Shown: positions 37,901 to 49,669, counted from the first letter of the stretch. The stretch is 64,000 bases of DNA from Glandiceps talaboti (GCF_964340395.1 NC_135553.1:15463501-15527500); one strand, 5' to 3'. Notes: a model not told the origin generated them from the sequence alone. Made by a program: numbers and translations.

Positions 37901-39010
37901 CAGCAAGAAATGTGCAAGCACAGGTACAGATATCCCTGAGTACCCATACTAGAACTCACGTTTCATGGGATTCTGTTATTAATGAGACATCCAAATTAGT
38001 ATATTCAGTGAAAATTTGTTAGAATGAACAAAATGAGATTTAACCGTTCCATTCTTCAAAGATAAAAACCATAAATGTTATGTGTCATGAACAATAATTT
38101 CTGTATAGTCATACAACCTGAAGTTGGTAACATTTTCCAATTATACACACTAATCACTTTGTTATATCCACTGTTATACAATTTAATTGATGAGATACAG
38201 TAAAGTTTGAAATGAAAAGTCGACTTTAGACTGTATTATAAAGAGCAACTTGATATGTTTATTTTCAGTTTGCAGGAAACTCATCAAAGTTTGGTTATTT
38301 TCACGTTTGCAGGAAACTTGTCACAGTTTGGTTATTTTCAGTTTGTAGGAAACTCATCAAAGTTTGGCTATTTTCACGTTTGCAGGAAACTTGACAAAGT
38401 TTGGTTATTTTCAGTTTGCAGCAAATTCATCAAAGTTTTGTTATTTTCAGTTTGCAGTAAGCTCATCAAACTTGTATTTGTTTATTTTCAGTTTGCAGGA
38501 AACTCATCAAAGTTTCATCTGACAGACATCAAACAGTCTGAATCACAACAGACAGTAGAGGTGCAATATGAATTCCCATGGGGTGTTGACTCCATAGAAA
38601 GAATTACTAACAGGGGTGATGCTGACTTGTTGGAATTGCAGAAGGAGACGGGTATAAGTGTCCAGGTGAGCTTTGGTATTAACTACATATGGTTGTAGAG
38701 AAAATGAACAAAAAACAATCAGTAAGTTGTGATAGTCCGCATAATTGTTTTGGCAGTACTCAAGAAGATTAGGTCTAAAAAATGCTCAGTATTAGTACAT
38801 GCACATGCTGTATTCATTAATTAGTTTTGAAAGTTACATAAAATGAAGGAAATTAATTGACAATAGAGATAGGAGTGTACAGAGCCAGGTTGTAATATGT
38901 AACTGTTACCATGGCTTTACCTTATATAAAATTGCCATTACTTTGCATCTTCTAGATATGTCATAATTCATTTACTGTCATAGAGAACAGCAACATTCAC
39001 ATGTATGCAT

Positions 39011-39045
<35 letters not shown>

Positions 39046-42000
39046 TGGGGGGATGTGCATATATATCATTATCATCATCATCTGTCAATAAAGCCAAATT
39101 TTAATGTTGCTATAAATGTTATACGTGCAGGGTAAATTTGGTAGAAGAACTGTTACACCTGTGGTAATTGAAACTACAGCTGGTCTGGATAGAGGTATAT
39201 TAGCATATTTACTTGATGCACATCAGGAGAAAGAAAGAAGTGATAAAGGAAAACTGAGAACTAGACAGGTAGGTGGTATAATGAAGCAACAGTGTTTTTA
39301 GATTTTGTTAATCAAAGAAAAAGTCCAGGTGGACTTATTTCTTCCTTTAGTACACTTTTTGGACTTATTTCTGCCTTTGGTACACTTATGGTGATTACAG
39401 CTATTAGCAATTTTAGGTGATAAAAGAGCACCTTGGTAATTTACTCAACTTTCAAATCTTGTAAAGAAAAGATTTTTTGCAAGAAATAAGGTAAGTGTGG
39501 TGTCATCACTAGAGGTTTTCCCATAAACCATTGCATGAAATCCTCAAAGTGGTATGCAGAATACATGTCAAGTGCAGTAGGGTTTAATACTTTACAAGAT
39601 TTCAAAGTTGAGTAAGTTACTGAGGTGCTGTTTTTTCCAAATATCATAGCATTATAATCAATCCAAGTGTACTAAAAGAAATTAGGAATGTTTTGTGACT
39701 GTAGTGCAGTGACTTGGCTGCCAGGAAAATGTAGACATAAATTCATTTAAGCTGTTACAGTAGAAATGGTGTTGGCGTGGTGTTCCACTCATGGGACATG
39801 ATGTTTTTTTAACACAAAGATAGACACAATTTAATTCTAGACCCATAGCAGTAACAGAGACACAACACACACAGCAGGATAATTTACCCACATTGAAAAG
39901 TGGCATGGCTATTCTTTTACAGTGCAGTAGAAATAGGATTGTGCTGGAAAAACTACACGATGGACTTCATTACTTTAATGGCTTAAATATTTACTTTCCA
40001 ACTGATAATCAACAAGTTGGCATGTCTGCTTCTACATCCTCACTGTGCATGGCAACTACATAAGTGTTTCCTTTCTGCCTAAGAAAGTTAACAATTACCT
40101 ATATAATGTGATGACTAAGTTGAAATTCAAATATTTTCTCTCATCTATCACTCTGGATATCTTGTCTTTTTGTTACAACTTTTACTGATAAGCGTTTGTA
40201 CATTATGGACATTACTTGATCTATATTAGGATATTATCTCACTTTCACAGCCCCAGTGAAATGTTGGAAACAAAATCATGCTGAGCTTGAGTATTCTGAC
40301 TGAGAGCTTCTCAACCAGTCTGATTAACATAAATTTGGCCAATCATGAAAGCAATAATAAAGTAAACTAAAAAAAGCACACATATAATTTCATTGATTTC
40401 ATCGCAAGAGTAAACTTTTGAACTAGCACAAGAGAAAATACTGTGGATTGATATTTTTTGTGTGAAGCAAATATAATTTCATTTATACTTTCTATTACAG
40501 CTTCTAAGGTTCCACACCAGAATAGCACCTTTCAAAGTAGCTGTAGTTCCAGTAAAGAATACAAGAGACTTACGGGAGGTAAGGATGTATGCATACATGT
40601 ACCTTAAACCTGCACTAACTGTAACTGGGGTATTACTTAAAACCAGGAATTTTTGCTTATTTTACTAGAAACAAAAACGCAACAAATTACTGACTAAAAT
40701 GCCTTTTTATACATTAACAAAATGTACTAGTCTGGTGATTTATAATAAAAATTAGTTTTTGAGATCTAGGTCTAAAATTTTCTAGTAGCAAAAATATCTA
40801 GGTTTACAGTATGATATCGATCAGGCAACCAACACTATGTTCACTGAAAATTGTTATCATTGTTTAGAAACTGTAGATGTCAATTAGAGTTATATTATCA
40901 ACAAGTAGTATGGTATTAAGTTGAAATCAAAATTCACTGGCGACACTGATTTTTAGGTGCAGACCATGAAATCAAGTGGATTGGATATATTGCGCCATAT
41001 TATTTTTATTTTTATTTTATTTAAAGAGGGTTAAAACTCATAGATAATGTGGTTAGCTGAAAGCGAGTCTTCCCCAGGGCCCTCTAAAAGACAACAAAAC
41101 AGGATTATGTGTATTGCTACACAAATATATCTAAATTCAAAACTGTTCACAGTATACAATATAATGATTAAGTCATTACATCTAACAATATTATATTTAA
41201 CAATACAGTTTCAAAAAAATAGTCCAGTTGCAGCCAGTGCAGCTTGAAGTGACGAGTAGTGACGAGTATTTTCTGACTGATTGAAGAAAAATATTGGAGA
41301 ATAACATAATTATACCAGCACCAGTAATACCAAATAAACATTGGGGAAACTAATGGCAACTTTGAATGTTTTGACTCATATTTCAAACACAGCATAACCA
41401 GTGATATAGGCATGTGTTGTCATGATGTAGAACAACCTGGGTATAAATTCCATTATGATAATTTTTTTAACTCAGCTTGTACTTGGTATAATGAATTGTA
41501 TATACCTCTTATTGTTTTCTAGATTTCAGAACACTTGGCAAGAGATTTACGTAAAGCAGGAGTAAATACTTTATATGTCTGTGAACCACAAACATCATTG
41601 GAACAACAATTTATAAGGTAAACTTTTCAATAACATAAAAAAATACACTTATTTATGTTTACACATGTCAATATACTAGTATCTATTCTGCTATGATGAT
41701 TATAAAATATCTTAGATATTTTGATTTGAGTAATCAAAAGTAGATAAATATCACCAAGTGAAAGTGGCAGTTTGCCATATGAATCTTTAAATTGAACCAT
41801 TGCAAGTGGTGTTTCATCCATATAATTAATTGGTTTTTATCATTGATTTTTTAACCAATCAGGATGAACCTTGTAAAATTTAGATACCTTCCCATCATGC
41901 TGCTTCAGCTTTCAGCTAAGTATGAATGTAAGTGAGGAGTTTGAAAGTTCTGTTATACTTGACACTTCATAGCTGTGCCACAGTCTATGAAATCTGGTCA

Positions 42001-44347
42001 CATTATTTATCAGATTTCATACCTGTGATTGTCCTCTGTCAGATATATTTGGTGATTTATGTAAAATTACAATACAGTCATATTAGATAAAATAATTCAA
42101 GTGATTCTCTTCACCAGATTGTAAATGTGAGATTGAGCACAATGTCATTCCTGATTGCTTCTTAATCCTCTTTCTATATGGGGGGGGGGGGGGGGGGGGA
42201 TTTGTTTTAGACCAAAAAAATACAAGTTGGGAAAAACAGAGTCACACATTTGTGATTTTAATCCAAATTACATTATTTTTATACTATCAGATTTGATGAA
42301 ATGGGAGTTCCATTCACAGTTGTTATTAATGAAAAAACATTAAAAAATGGCATAATAGCAATGAGAAACAGAGACACAACTCTGAAGGTAAGACTAGTCA
42401 AGATTACTCTCTTTGGATGAAGTGGTGATATCCCTAAACTTAACATTTTCATTCTTATGATGTGAAATCCAGCAGGAATGTGTTTCACAAATTCTATTGA
42501 GTGTCATGAGGCAATGAAATACCATGCCGCTGTGTAAATGATAAGGCTTATGGATAAATAATTAACATTGCTCTTGAAATTGTTAAGCAAATTCTTCATA
42601 TTCTATATATAAGACTTGCTTGTCATTTTTGTGGCGGATCATGGATGTATATGGATATTAAAATCAAATTGCTAAATATAAGCCAATTCTTCAAACTCTA
42701 AGACTTGCTTGCCAATTTTTCGCTGGATGTATATGGATAAATCAAATAACTAAATATAAGCAAATTCTTCAAATTCTAATAAGACTTGCTTGCCAATTTT
42801 TCACTGGATGTATATGGATAAATCAAATAGCTAAATATAAGCAAATTCTTCAAACTCTAATAAGACTTGCTTGCCAATTTTTTGCTGGATGTACATTTAT
42901 GTGGATAAATCAAATAGCTAGATTTAAGCAAATTCTTCAAACTCTAAGACTTGATGGTCATTTTTAGCTGTAGGTAAATTCTTCAAACTCTAGCACTTAC
43001 TTGTCATTTTTGTGCCGATGTATATTAATAAATCACATAGCTTATTTAAGCAAATTCTTCAAACTCTAAGACTTGCTTGCCAGTTTTTGGCTGTGGGTAT
43101 ATGGATAAATCACATTGCTAGATTTAAGCAAATTCTTCAAACTCTAGGACCTACTAGTCAGTTTTGTGCTGGATGTATATTGGTAAATCACATAACCAAA
43201 TTTAAGCAAATTCCTCAAACTCTGGGACTTGTCATTTTTTGCTGTAGGTATATTGATAAATCACATTTCTAAATTTAAGTAAACTTTTCAAACTCTATAT
43301 ATAAGACTTGACTGTCATTTTTTGGGCTGTATGTATGTTGATAATCCTCTTTTTAGTCCCCGCGGACGAAGTCCGGAACGGGGACTTATGGATTGGGTTC
43401 CGTCTGTCCGTCCGTCCGTCCGTGCGTCCGTGCATCCGTCCGTCCGTCCGTCCGCAGCCATTTCTTGGAGATGCCTGGACCGATTTTTTTCAAACTTGGT
43501 ACAGGGGCAACATGCTATGGCATACATATGCACGTCAATTTGTTTTATGATACGATCCAATATGGCCGCCTAGCAACCATTTTGTTTGCCAATTTTCCCT
43601 GTCTAAAGCCATAACTCAGACATGCTTTAACAGATCTCATTCAAAGTTGGCATTACGACAGTGTTCTATGACATACATGTGCATATTCATTGTTATCATG
43701 ATACAATCCAATATGGCTGCCTAGCAGCCATTTTGTTTGTGAATTTTCATGTCCAAAGCCATAACTCAGACATGCTTGAACAGATCTCATTCAAAGTTGG
43801 TATTAGGACAGTGTTCTATGACATACATGTGCATATCCATTTTCGTCTTGATACGATCCAATATGGCTGCCTGGCAGCCATTTTGTTTGTGAATTTTCCA
43901 TGTCCAAAGCCATAACTCAGACATGCTTAAACAGATCTCATTCAAAGTTGGTATTAGGACAGTGTTCTATGACATACATGTGCATATCCATTTTCGTCGT
44001 GATACGATCCAATATGGTTGCCTGGCAGCCATTTTGTTTGTGAATTTTCCATGTCCAAAGCCATAACTCAGACTCCATTTTCATCGTGATATGATCCCCA
44101 TACCCAACCAATCCTTTATTGTTGGAGGCATATTCCATGTCCAACAAGCAGACACAACATATCTAAGTCTGTTTGTTTTAGGTTCACAAATGTTGTTGCG
44201 TGATCAGAGTAGTGATAATTCCTTAAAACCCAATTATAGCGGGGACTATGTCATTCTCAATGACTTGTATGATTTGATTTTATTCAGGAACAACTCCACA
44301 TCACTGAGGTGACAACACTGCTCCTGAGGAATTTAGCAGTAGAATAA
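34915..44347 (+). CDS. POLG2: DNA polymerase gamma accessory subunit, 11 coding exons
   Basis: Processivity subunit of the mitochondrial DNA polymerase, related to class II (glycyl/prolyl type) aminoacyl-tRNA synthetases. Coding exons: 34915-35060, 35448-35588, 36453-36499, 36789-36915, 37625-37730, 38492-38665, 39131-39268, 40501-40578, 41523-41617, 42291-42387, 44288-44347. All have GT/AG borders and compatible phases: 1209 nt, 402 aa (human 485). Hallmarks: YGPLGTELRRNLQQQWW, with the second W joined across intron 1; KLPFGLAEIGHCFRKN; FFSPAKIATKWMDTWQ and IIWWRKFAGNSSKF; ETTAGLDRGILAYLLD; and the anticodon-binding-like C-terminal domain (about 294-402) with IAPFKVAVVPV, FDEMGVPFTVVINEKTLKNG and MRNRDTTLKEQLHI. 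The ATG is the first after an in-frame TGA at 34891. No clear mitochondrial presequence is visible, so an upstream exon is possible. Exons 2 and 3 are short and less conserved; they were placed by phase and by WWTSMVTSQDLIYGVDS. Confidence 0.93.
35150..35262. mobile_element. Dispersed repeat family D, partial copy 2
   Basis: Shares CAAGTAATTGTAG, GTAAAAT.ATGAAAT.ACTCT and TATGAAAA...TTTCCT.GAGTGG with 14360-14460 and 53690-53790. In POLG2 intron 1. Confidence 0.7.
35401..35440. repeat. 20-bp tandem duplication before the POLG2 exon 2 acceptor
   Basis: TAACCTGGTGTGACCTGACC is followed by TGACCTGGTGTGACCTGACA, ending 7 bases before the AG at 35446-35447. It takes the place of a normal pyrimidine tract and supplies several branch-point-like words (CTAAC-type: CTGAC, TTAAC). 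Confidence 0.9.
35939..36372. mobile_element. MITE family C, copy 1
   Basis: Ends with GTGAAACACC, matching the terminal repeat of the 57731-58056 copy, and shares its body (ACACAAAGATA.ACACA, AACAGAGACACAACACACAC-like sequence, TTACTTTCCA, ACTGATAATCAACATG). Part of the body (CTTCTACATCCCCACTGT) is duplicated inside this copy. In POLG2 intron 2. Confidence 0.8.
37785..37983. mobile_element. MITE family E, copy 2
   Basis: AATAACAGCACCCCATG at the left matches the reverse complement of CATGGGATTCTGTTATT at the right. The body resembles 13702-13895. In POLG2 intron 5. Confidence 0.8.
38255..38520 (+). repeat. Seven tandem copies of the POLG2 exon 6 acceptor region
   Basis: The unit TTATTTTCAG|TTTGCAGGAA followed by ACTCATCAAAGTTTGG repeats with a 36-37 bp period. 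Its exonic T starts at 38269, 38306, 38342, 38379, 38415, 38451 and 38492. Copies 2 and 4 read CACG instead of CAG at the splice position. Only the last copy continues into the rest of exon 6 (HLTDIKQSES). The frame of exon 6 stays open back to 38255 across the whole array. Confidence 0.95.
39013..39043. repeat. (GT)n microsatellite
   Basis: A pure TG run in POLG2 intron 6. Confidence 0.95.
39779..40090. mobile_element. MITE family C, copy 2
   Basis: Starts GGTGTTCCACTCATGGGACA, like GGTGTTTCACTCATGAGACA at 57731. It shares the inner words ACAGAGACACAACACACACA, CTTTTACAGTGCAGTAGAAA and TTTCCAACTGATAATCAACA. The right end is truncated. In POLG2 intron 7. Confidence 0.8.
41268..41450. mobile_element. 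Dispersed repeat, copy 2 (pair of 7344-7624)
   Basis: Shares ordered words with 7344-7624, ending GTTGTCATGATGTAGAACAA. In POLG2 intron 8. Immediately left (41165-41235) is a fragment of the repeat described at 9240. Confidence 0.55.
42180..42199. repeat. Poly(G) tract
   Basis: Twenty consecutive G in POLG2 intron 9, about 90 bases before exon 10. Confidence 0.97.
42590..43310. repeat. Minisatellite, about 65-85-bp unit
   Basis: About ten units built from AAGCAAATTCTTCAAACTCT, AAGACTTGCTTGCCAATTTT, GGATGTATATGGATAAATCA and AATAGCTAAATAT. It fills the first part of POLG2 intron 10. Confidence 0.93.
43353..44080. mobile_element. Interspersed repeat with GTCC array and 147-bp units
   Basis: Begins TCCCCGCGGACGAAGTCCGG and a (GTCC)n array, which gives artefactual PSVRPSV frames. 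About four units of some 147 bp follow, each with CAATATGGC(T/C)GCC...CAGCCATTTTGTTTG, CATAACTCAGACATGCTT and GTGTTCTATGACATACATGT. I recall such units as abundant in marine invertebrate genomes; the element class is unknown to me. In POLG2 intron 10. Confidence 0.8.
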
Positions 44348-45480
44348 ATATGATAACTGCAAAAGATGGTACAGGTAGTGATTCAGCACCGGACATATGA
44401 TATCAGCTGTATTTTAATATCTTGGTTAACTAATATGTATCTCCTCATCACAGAGATGACAACCCTTCTCATAAATCAGTTAGAAGTAAAATCAGATACC
44501 ATGGCTGCAAGAGATTATCCAGATAGCAGTTCATCGCATATACTGTTATACAGCTCTATTTCAATATCCTGTTAGCTATCTCTTCACATCAACATAGAGA
44601 CAACACTTGTCATGAAGCATTCAGTAGTAGAATTTATATGATGGCTTCAAGAAATGAGACAGATTGGAATTCATCACATGCACAATATTTCAGTCTCCTA
44701 TCTAAGTATGTATCTCCACATCACCAAAGTGAGAACACTTCTCATTGTGAGCATTTTGTAGAATAGAAGAAGTGGTGCAGATAGCAGTTCATCACATGTA
44801 CAGTATTTTGATCTCCTAGCTGAGTATGTACATGTATCTCCACATCACAGAGATGACAAACATTTCTCCTGATTCAGAAGGATATAGTATTAGAATATAT
44901 GCGATGGCTGCAAGAGATGATACAGATTAGAGTTCATCATATATACAGCTGTGATATCCTGGTTAGCTGTATCGTCACATCACAGAGATTGCAAACACTT
45001 CTCCCGAAGCATAAGAATGGATACCATGGCTGCAAGAAATGAGACAGATTGGCATCACATGTACCATATATATTTTGACATCCTAGCTAAGTATGTATCT
45101 CCACATCACAGAGCTGTCACTGCCACTCCATCTGATGGATGACAAACACTTCTCCTTATTAATATTTAGTATATATGCGATGGCTGCAGGAGACATTACA
45201 GATAGCAGTTCATCATATGTAGTTGTATTTTGATATCCTCAGGGTTAGCTGTATCTACACATCACCAAAGTGACAACCCGTCTTCTTCTAATTTAGTAGA
45301 ATAAATACATTGCTGCAGGAGATGTTACAGATAACAGTTCATCATGTGTACAGTTGTATTACCCTCCACATCACTGAGGCAACAACACTTCTCCTGCAGC
45401 CTTTTATAGTAGAATTAATAATGGTTGCAAGAGATGATACAGATAGCAATTGGTCATGTTTATACTGTGCAGCTGTATTA
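44288..45480 (+). repeat. Terminal POLG2 exon followed by about eight degenerate copies
   Basis: The segment CTCCACATCACTGAGGTGAC of the last coding exon recurs, degenerate, starting near 44294, 44441, 44580, 44714, 44838, 44973, 45099, 45255 and 45364 (spacing 109-156 bp). The sequence after the stop (GATGGCTGCAAGAGATGATA, CAGATAGCAGTTCATCA, GTAT.TTGATATCCT) repeats with it. Only the first copy has the TATTCAG|GAACAA acceptor with an intact frame. Later copies contain frame breaks. Confidence 0.93.
44343..44348 (+). promoter_or_regulatory. Candidate polyadenylation signal overlapping the POLG2 stop codon
   Basis: The last codons GAA-TAA-A spell AATAAA, so the canonical hexamer contains the stop codon (44345-44347). 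If used, the 3' UTR would be only about 15-30 bases. Another AATAAA lies in a degenerate downstream copy near 45299. Confidence 0.4.
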
Positions 45481-46615
45481 CAATATCATATTTTACAACA
45501 TATCTGTAATTTCTAATGACTTATGGAAATGATTTTAACTTGAACAACGAAAACCCATCTACCTAATATATTTAGAGCCATTTCCGTGTGAAATTTGGCT
45601 AAATATGTTTGACAAATCTTTCATTATATTATAAGAAGTGTTTGAAATAGCCATTAGCAAGTAATTTCCTTGTAATTTTTAAATGTATTTTTCTGTGGTG
45701 CTTGGGACCAAACTTTTTTTGTGTTAATTTTTTTACAATGATTACTTCTGTCACCCATTGATTTACTAAAAAGGAAAGTAAAAAAATGGCATTAAATATA
45801 AGTAACATATGAATTTCTCCAAAATATTCATGTAGCACATGGGCCAAATCTTACTACTAGATTAAACTTTATTCAGTAGTTTTGATTTTTTTTTTTTAAA
45901 TTCAAAATCAAAACTAATGCACCATCATGGCTGTTACAACAAAACAAATTGCCAAATACACAAGGAAATGTGGCAGTAATTATGTAATCAATGTAGTTGC
46001 ATTTTCTCAGTGAACTTAGAATGATAAATCAGTGAAGTGTACTTGTAGGGCTTCATTCATCTCTCATCATCTCCACTCTCACAAAATTTAAACACATGTT
46101 TCTCCTTTACCTAGCTACCATACATTGTTTCAGGTGAGTTCATATCATGGTTCAGGAAGCCCTCCAGGGTCTCTTGTCATGTATTATACAAAATGAACAG
46201 ATTACAAGTAATAAAACCTACCAAGCTGGACTTTCTTTCAATCCTTCACAACTTTCATACATGTCCACTAAGACATATACTCCATGGATTTTCACTTTGG
46301 TCAGTATCTAATGATTAGTAACAAGTATAACAGCAGATATATTATATCAATCTGGTCCACTTTTTGATTGACAATTTGTAGAGTAGAAGAATATATATAT
46401 TTGTTTTCATTTTTATATCAAACTGGTTGTTGAAGATAAAGTAATAAACAAATAATTTATGTTTCTGTTTCTTAATCAGGACACTGGACTGTAAATGACC
46501 ATCCTGTTTGGTTCTTTCAGATGTAACATTAAACATATTAAGTATAGAGCAAACAATCTATAAAGTGTTGTTTTTTGTTGTTGTTGTTGTTGTTGTTTTT
46601 GTGGGGGGGGGGGTT

Positions 46616-46646
<31 letters not shown>

Positions 46647-46673
46647 ATGTATGTGTGTATGTATGTATGTATG

Positions 46674-46704
<31 letters not shown>

Positions 46705-47699
46705 TGTACAGTATGTATGTATGTATGTATGTATGTATGTATGTATGTATGTATGTATGTATGTATGTATGTGAATTCAGTAAGCCTCCAAGCTATAAAC
46801 CCCAGGAGTTTCGTGATTGAAGTTTAATTAATAAGAGGATAAACAATTATAAATTCTTCATAAAATAGAAATGGTTTTTACTACCGAAGACAATACAATT
46901 CATGAATAAAAAGTTTATTTCAAACAGTAAATAGTCCAATATTTGCACAATAGTGACTTTTTGTGTTTTCTACTAACAGCTGAACAACCCTATGTTTTGG
47001 CCCTGACTAAAAGAAATGAAACTATACACATGAATCATCATTAATCCTATGTGGATGGTTTGAAAAAAAATGAGGTGTTAAAGTATAAATATGGTCGTCA
47101 AAATGTTAATGATCGTTAATAAGTGGAATGGTACATAGTATAAGTTCTGACTTCAACTAACAGTTTGTAAATTCAACACTAAGTAAGACTAGCCTACCTG
47201 CTATCACTACACAGGTCCTCTATCCTAACTGCCATTTGATAGCTGTTCTCAAGTCTACACAGCTAGCTAGGCTTAGTCTTCCCTAACATTTACACAGTAG
47301 TTATAAGTTTGATTATGAATGGAAACCCATCACCACATGTATACACTTGCCTTTTTCGAAGTGTTCGACCCTTTTTTTCAACTGAGCAAAAGCTAATAAT
47401 GATGATATATTTATGATTACAAAGACAAAATAATATTTTTATATGGTAAAATTCAGATAGAGAACATCAAAAGTATCGTTTCTTTTATTCATTTCCTCAT
47501 TCCACTATTCTATATCAACATAAAAAAGAAATTAAAACACATCCGCATCACAGTTGCTTAACATTCTGATAGGAAATATTACAGCAATTCGACAGAAAAA
47601 AAAATATGTATACAGCAGAATGGAGGGGGGAGAGAGAGATGCCGCATGCCGTTCACCTTATGACATCGGTGACTAAGTGAAAAGCATTGTGGGAAGATA
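45481..47699. other. POLG2-UBE2I intergenic region
   Basis: No gene seen on either strand. The notable content is a microsatellite block at 46570-46772. The last 100 bases become richer in GC and CpG, leading into the presumed UBE2I promoter. Confidence 0.55.
46570..46772. repeat. Compound microsatellite (GTT)n, G tract, (GT)n, (GTAT)n
   Basis: Successive runs of TTG, a run of G, TG and then GTAT up to 46772. The long open frames of repeated VCMY residues are artefacts. Confidence 0.97.
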
Positions 47700-47762
47700 T
47701 CACGTGACTACCGTAAACTGGCGGCCATTTTCGCATTTTGTGTTTTCAATAGAAAGACATTG
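47640..47762 (+). promoter_or_regulatory. Presumed UBE2I promoter and noncoding first exon
   Basis: CpG-richer sequence with an E-box CACGTGAC at 47701-47708 and a YY1-type GCGGCCATTTT at 47720-47730. It is followed by AAAGACATTG|GTAAGTATG, a strong donor after 47762. It would splice to the acceptor TTTTTTTAG at 49656, 13 bases before the UBE2I start codon. This is inferred from position and splice consensus only. Confidence 0.5.
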
Positions 47763-49243
47763 GTAAGTATGATACATAAAATCGCTGCCTGCTGACACAT
47801 ACAATGTGACCTTGTTGTTATTTTGACATGATAATGGGGAGCGGCGATTGTAGACTAAAATTTCGCCGCGATTTCTTATCTGATAATGGGTTAAAAAGAT
47901 TCTCAACACTTCCAACGACGTTCATTCACTCGGCCATCGTGACCATGTGTACTAATGTATTGTGTTCTCTCGTATTCGCTCTCAGTGTGGCCTGGCTTGT
48001 CATCATTTTGCATTAGCTTCGACAAAGTAACTGGCTATGAGTTCAGCAAATGTTCATGTAATACACTTTCATGCCGTACTCTCGATGATTTAAAACGCTC
48101 ATTTTGATGTACATCCACGACCAGGCGATGCATGTGTACATCGTCGTCGTTCATTGTGACAGTGATGCAGCATGCAGTGCTGTCAGATCAATGAATTGTT
48201 ATGAAATTTCTGTAACATCTATCTGTTTATTTATGAATTAGTATTTCTTTTACAAATTCTCCGTAAAATATCTTCAAACAAGCATATTAGATCGATCGTG
48301 AACATGTGTCATAATCACTGCGATTAGACTTCCGGTTTTATCACATTCGTCATTCGCTTTGTTTGTATACCCGATCTCATTAAATCGTCACATTCGACTT
48401 TCTGTGTTTGTGGAAACGGGTTATGTTTTTGTTCATATTAAAGTATCTGTAGCATGATTCAAATGTTATTTTTTCAATTTTGCAAGCGTTAAACATCTAG
48501 TTGCACAATAAACCCATCCACCATTAGTGCTACAATGTAATATAACGGCGCACAGACTAAAGTCAACAACAAAAGTTTCGCTTTCAATTACACAGCCATG
48601 GTGGCTATTACAATGTATCTATGTTGAACCTTTATTCAATACCAGAATTTCCCCCAAAACACCAAAATATGCTTTTCCCAATTTCATCTTGCTATATGAT
48701 ATTGTTGTTACACACATTCACAATTGTTATATACATGTAGGTCATGTCATATCTAGGTCAAGCACAGATGAATCAGTATTAATTATGATAAATGAATTGA
48801 TGATTTTAACCTGTATCTTTTGTCTCAACTTTGTTGTTGGTGACAGTCCAATACGTGTTTCCATAGTTTTAACACCTTAGTCACCTAACTCTATTGCCAT
48901 CATTGACATTGAATGTAAATTTACATGTATGTTGTAGTATGAGCAAACTACATGAATCATTGCCAAATTACATCAGTGCTACGATATATTCTTTATTATG
49001 TAAATAGTACTATTTCACATGATGACGTACTTCTATATCAACAAAAAATAATTGATGTTCAAGTAAATTTTGGTGCAATAAATGTGTCTAGTATATAGTA
49101 CTACTAAGTTACTTTTAGGGTGACACTTGATTTGTATTCTAAAAATGTAGTAATGGATTTATGATTAGGTATAAAATGAAATCAGTGGATATAAATCACC
49201 ACTTCTTTAGAGAAAATTGGTTTGCTGTTAAAATTCTGTTATT

Positions 49244-49405
49244 TTGTATGTATGTATGTATGTGTGTATGTATGTATGTGTGTGTGTATATGTACCTGTA
49301 CATACGTACATATGGATGGATGGATGTATGTATGTATGTATATGTACGTACGTACGTACGTACGTACATGTGTGTGTGTGTATATATATTTATATATATG
49401 TATGT
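49244..49405. repeat. (GTAT)n/(GTAC)n microsatellite
   Basis: Runs of GTAT, GTGT, GGAT and CGTA in UBE2I intron 1. Open frames across it are artefacts. Confidence 0.95.
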
Positions 49406-49669
49406 ATTGTTATTTATTTCTTTATTTCTTGTTGTGTGATTTGTAAAACAATGACCTTCATTAGAGAGGTAGTTATCAAATTATCAACACCTATTCTTGA
49501 TCTGGTACAAATTCTACAAATAGTAAACATAGTTATCATATGGAACCCCACCAATACCACACTTTAGTCTTGTTTTGTTTTCCTATCAAATGTGTCACAT
49601 TATGATGTGTACAATTTACATGTAATGTGCCTCTACTTTCTATTTTTTTTTTTTAGAATATTATGCAAA

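Noticed and set aside
43308-43614. Proline-serine-valine-arginine repeat proteins on several frames
   Set aside because: Translation of a (GTCC)n array inside a dispersed repeat.
46508-46820. Open frames of repeated VCMY residues, and the similar frames near 49244 and 62312
   Set aside because: Simple-sequence GT/GTAT microsatellites read in frame.
47828-48016. 62-codon frame with a hydrophobic C terminus in UBE2I intron 1
   Set aside because: No homologue recognised, and it lies in the first intron just after the presumed promoter, where CpG-rich sequence favours chance frames.
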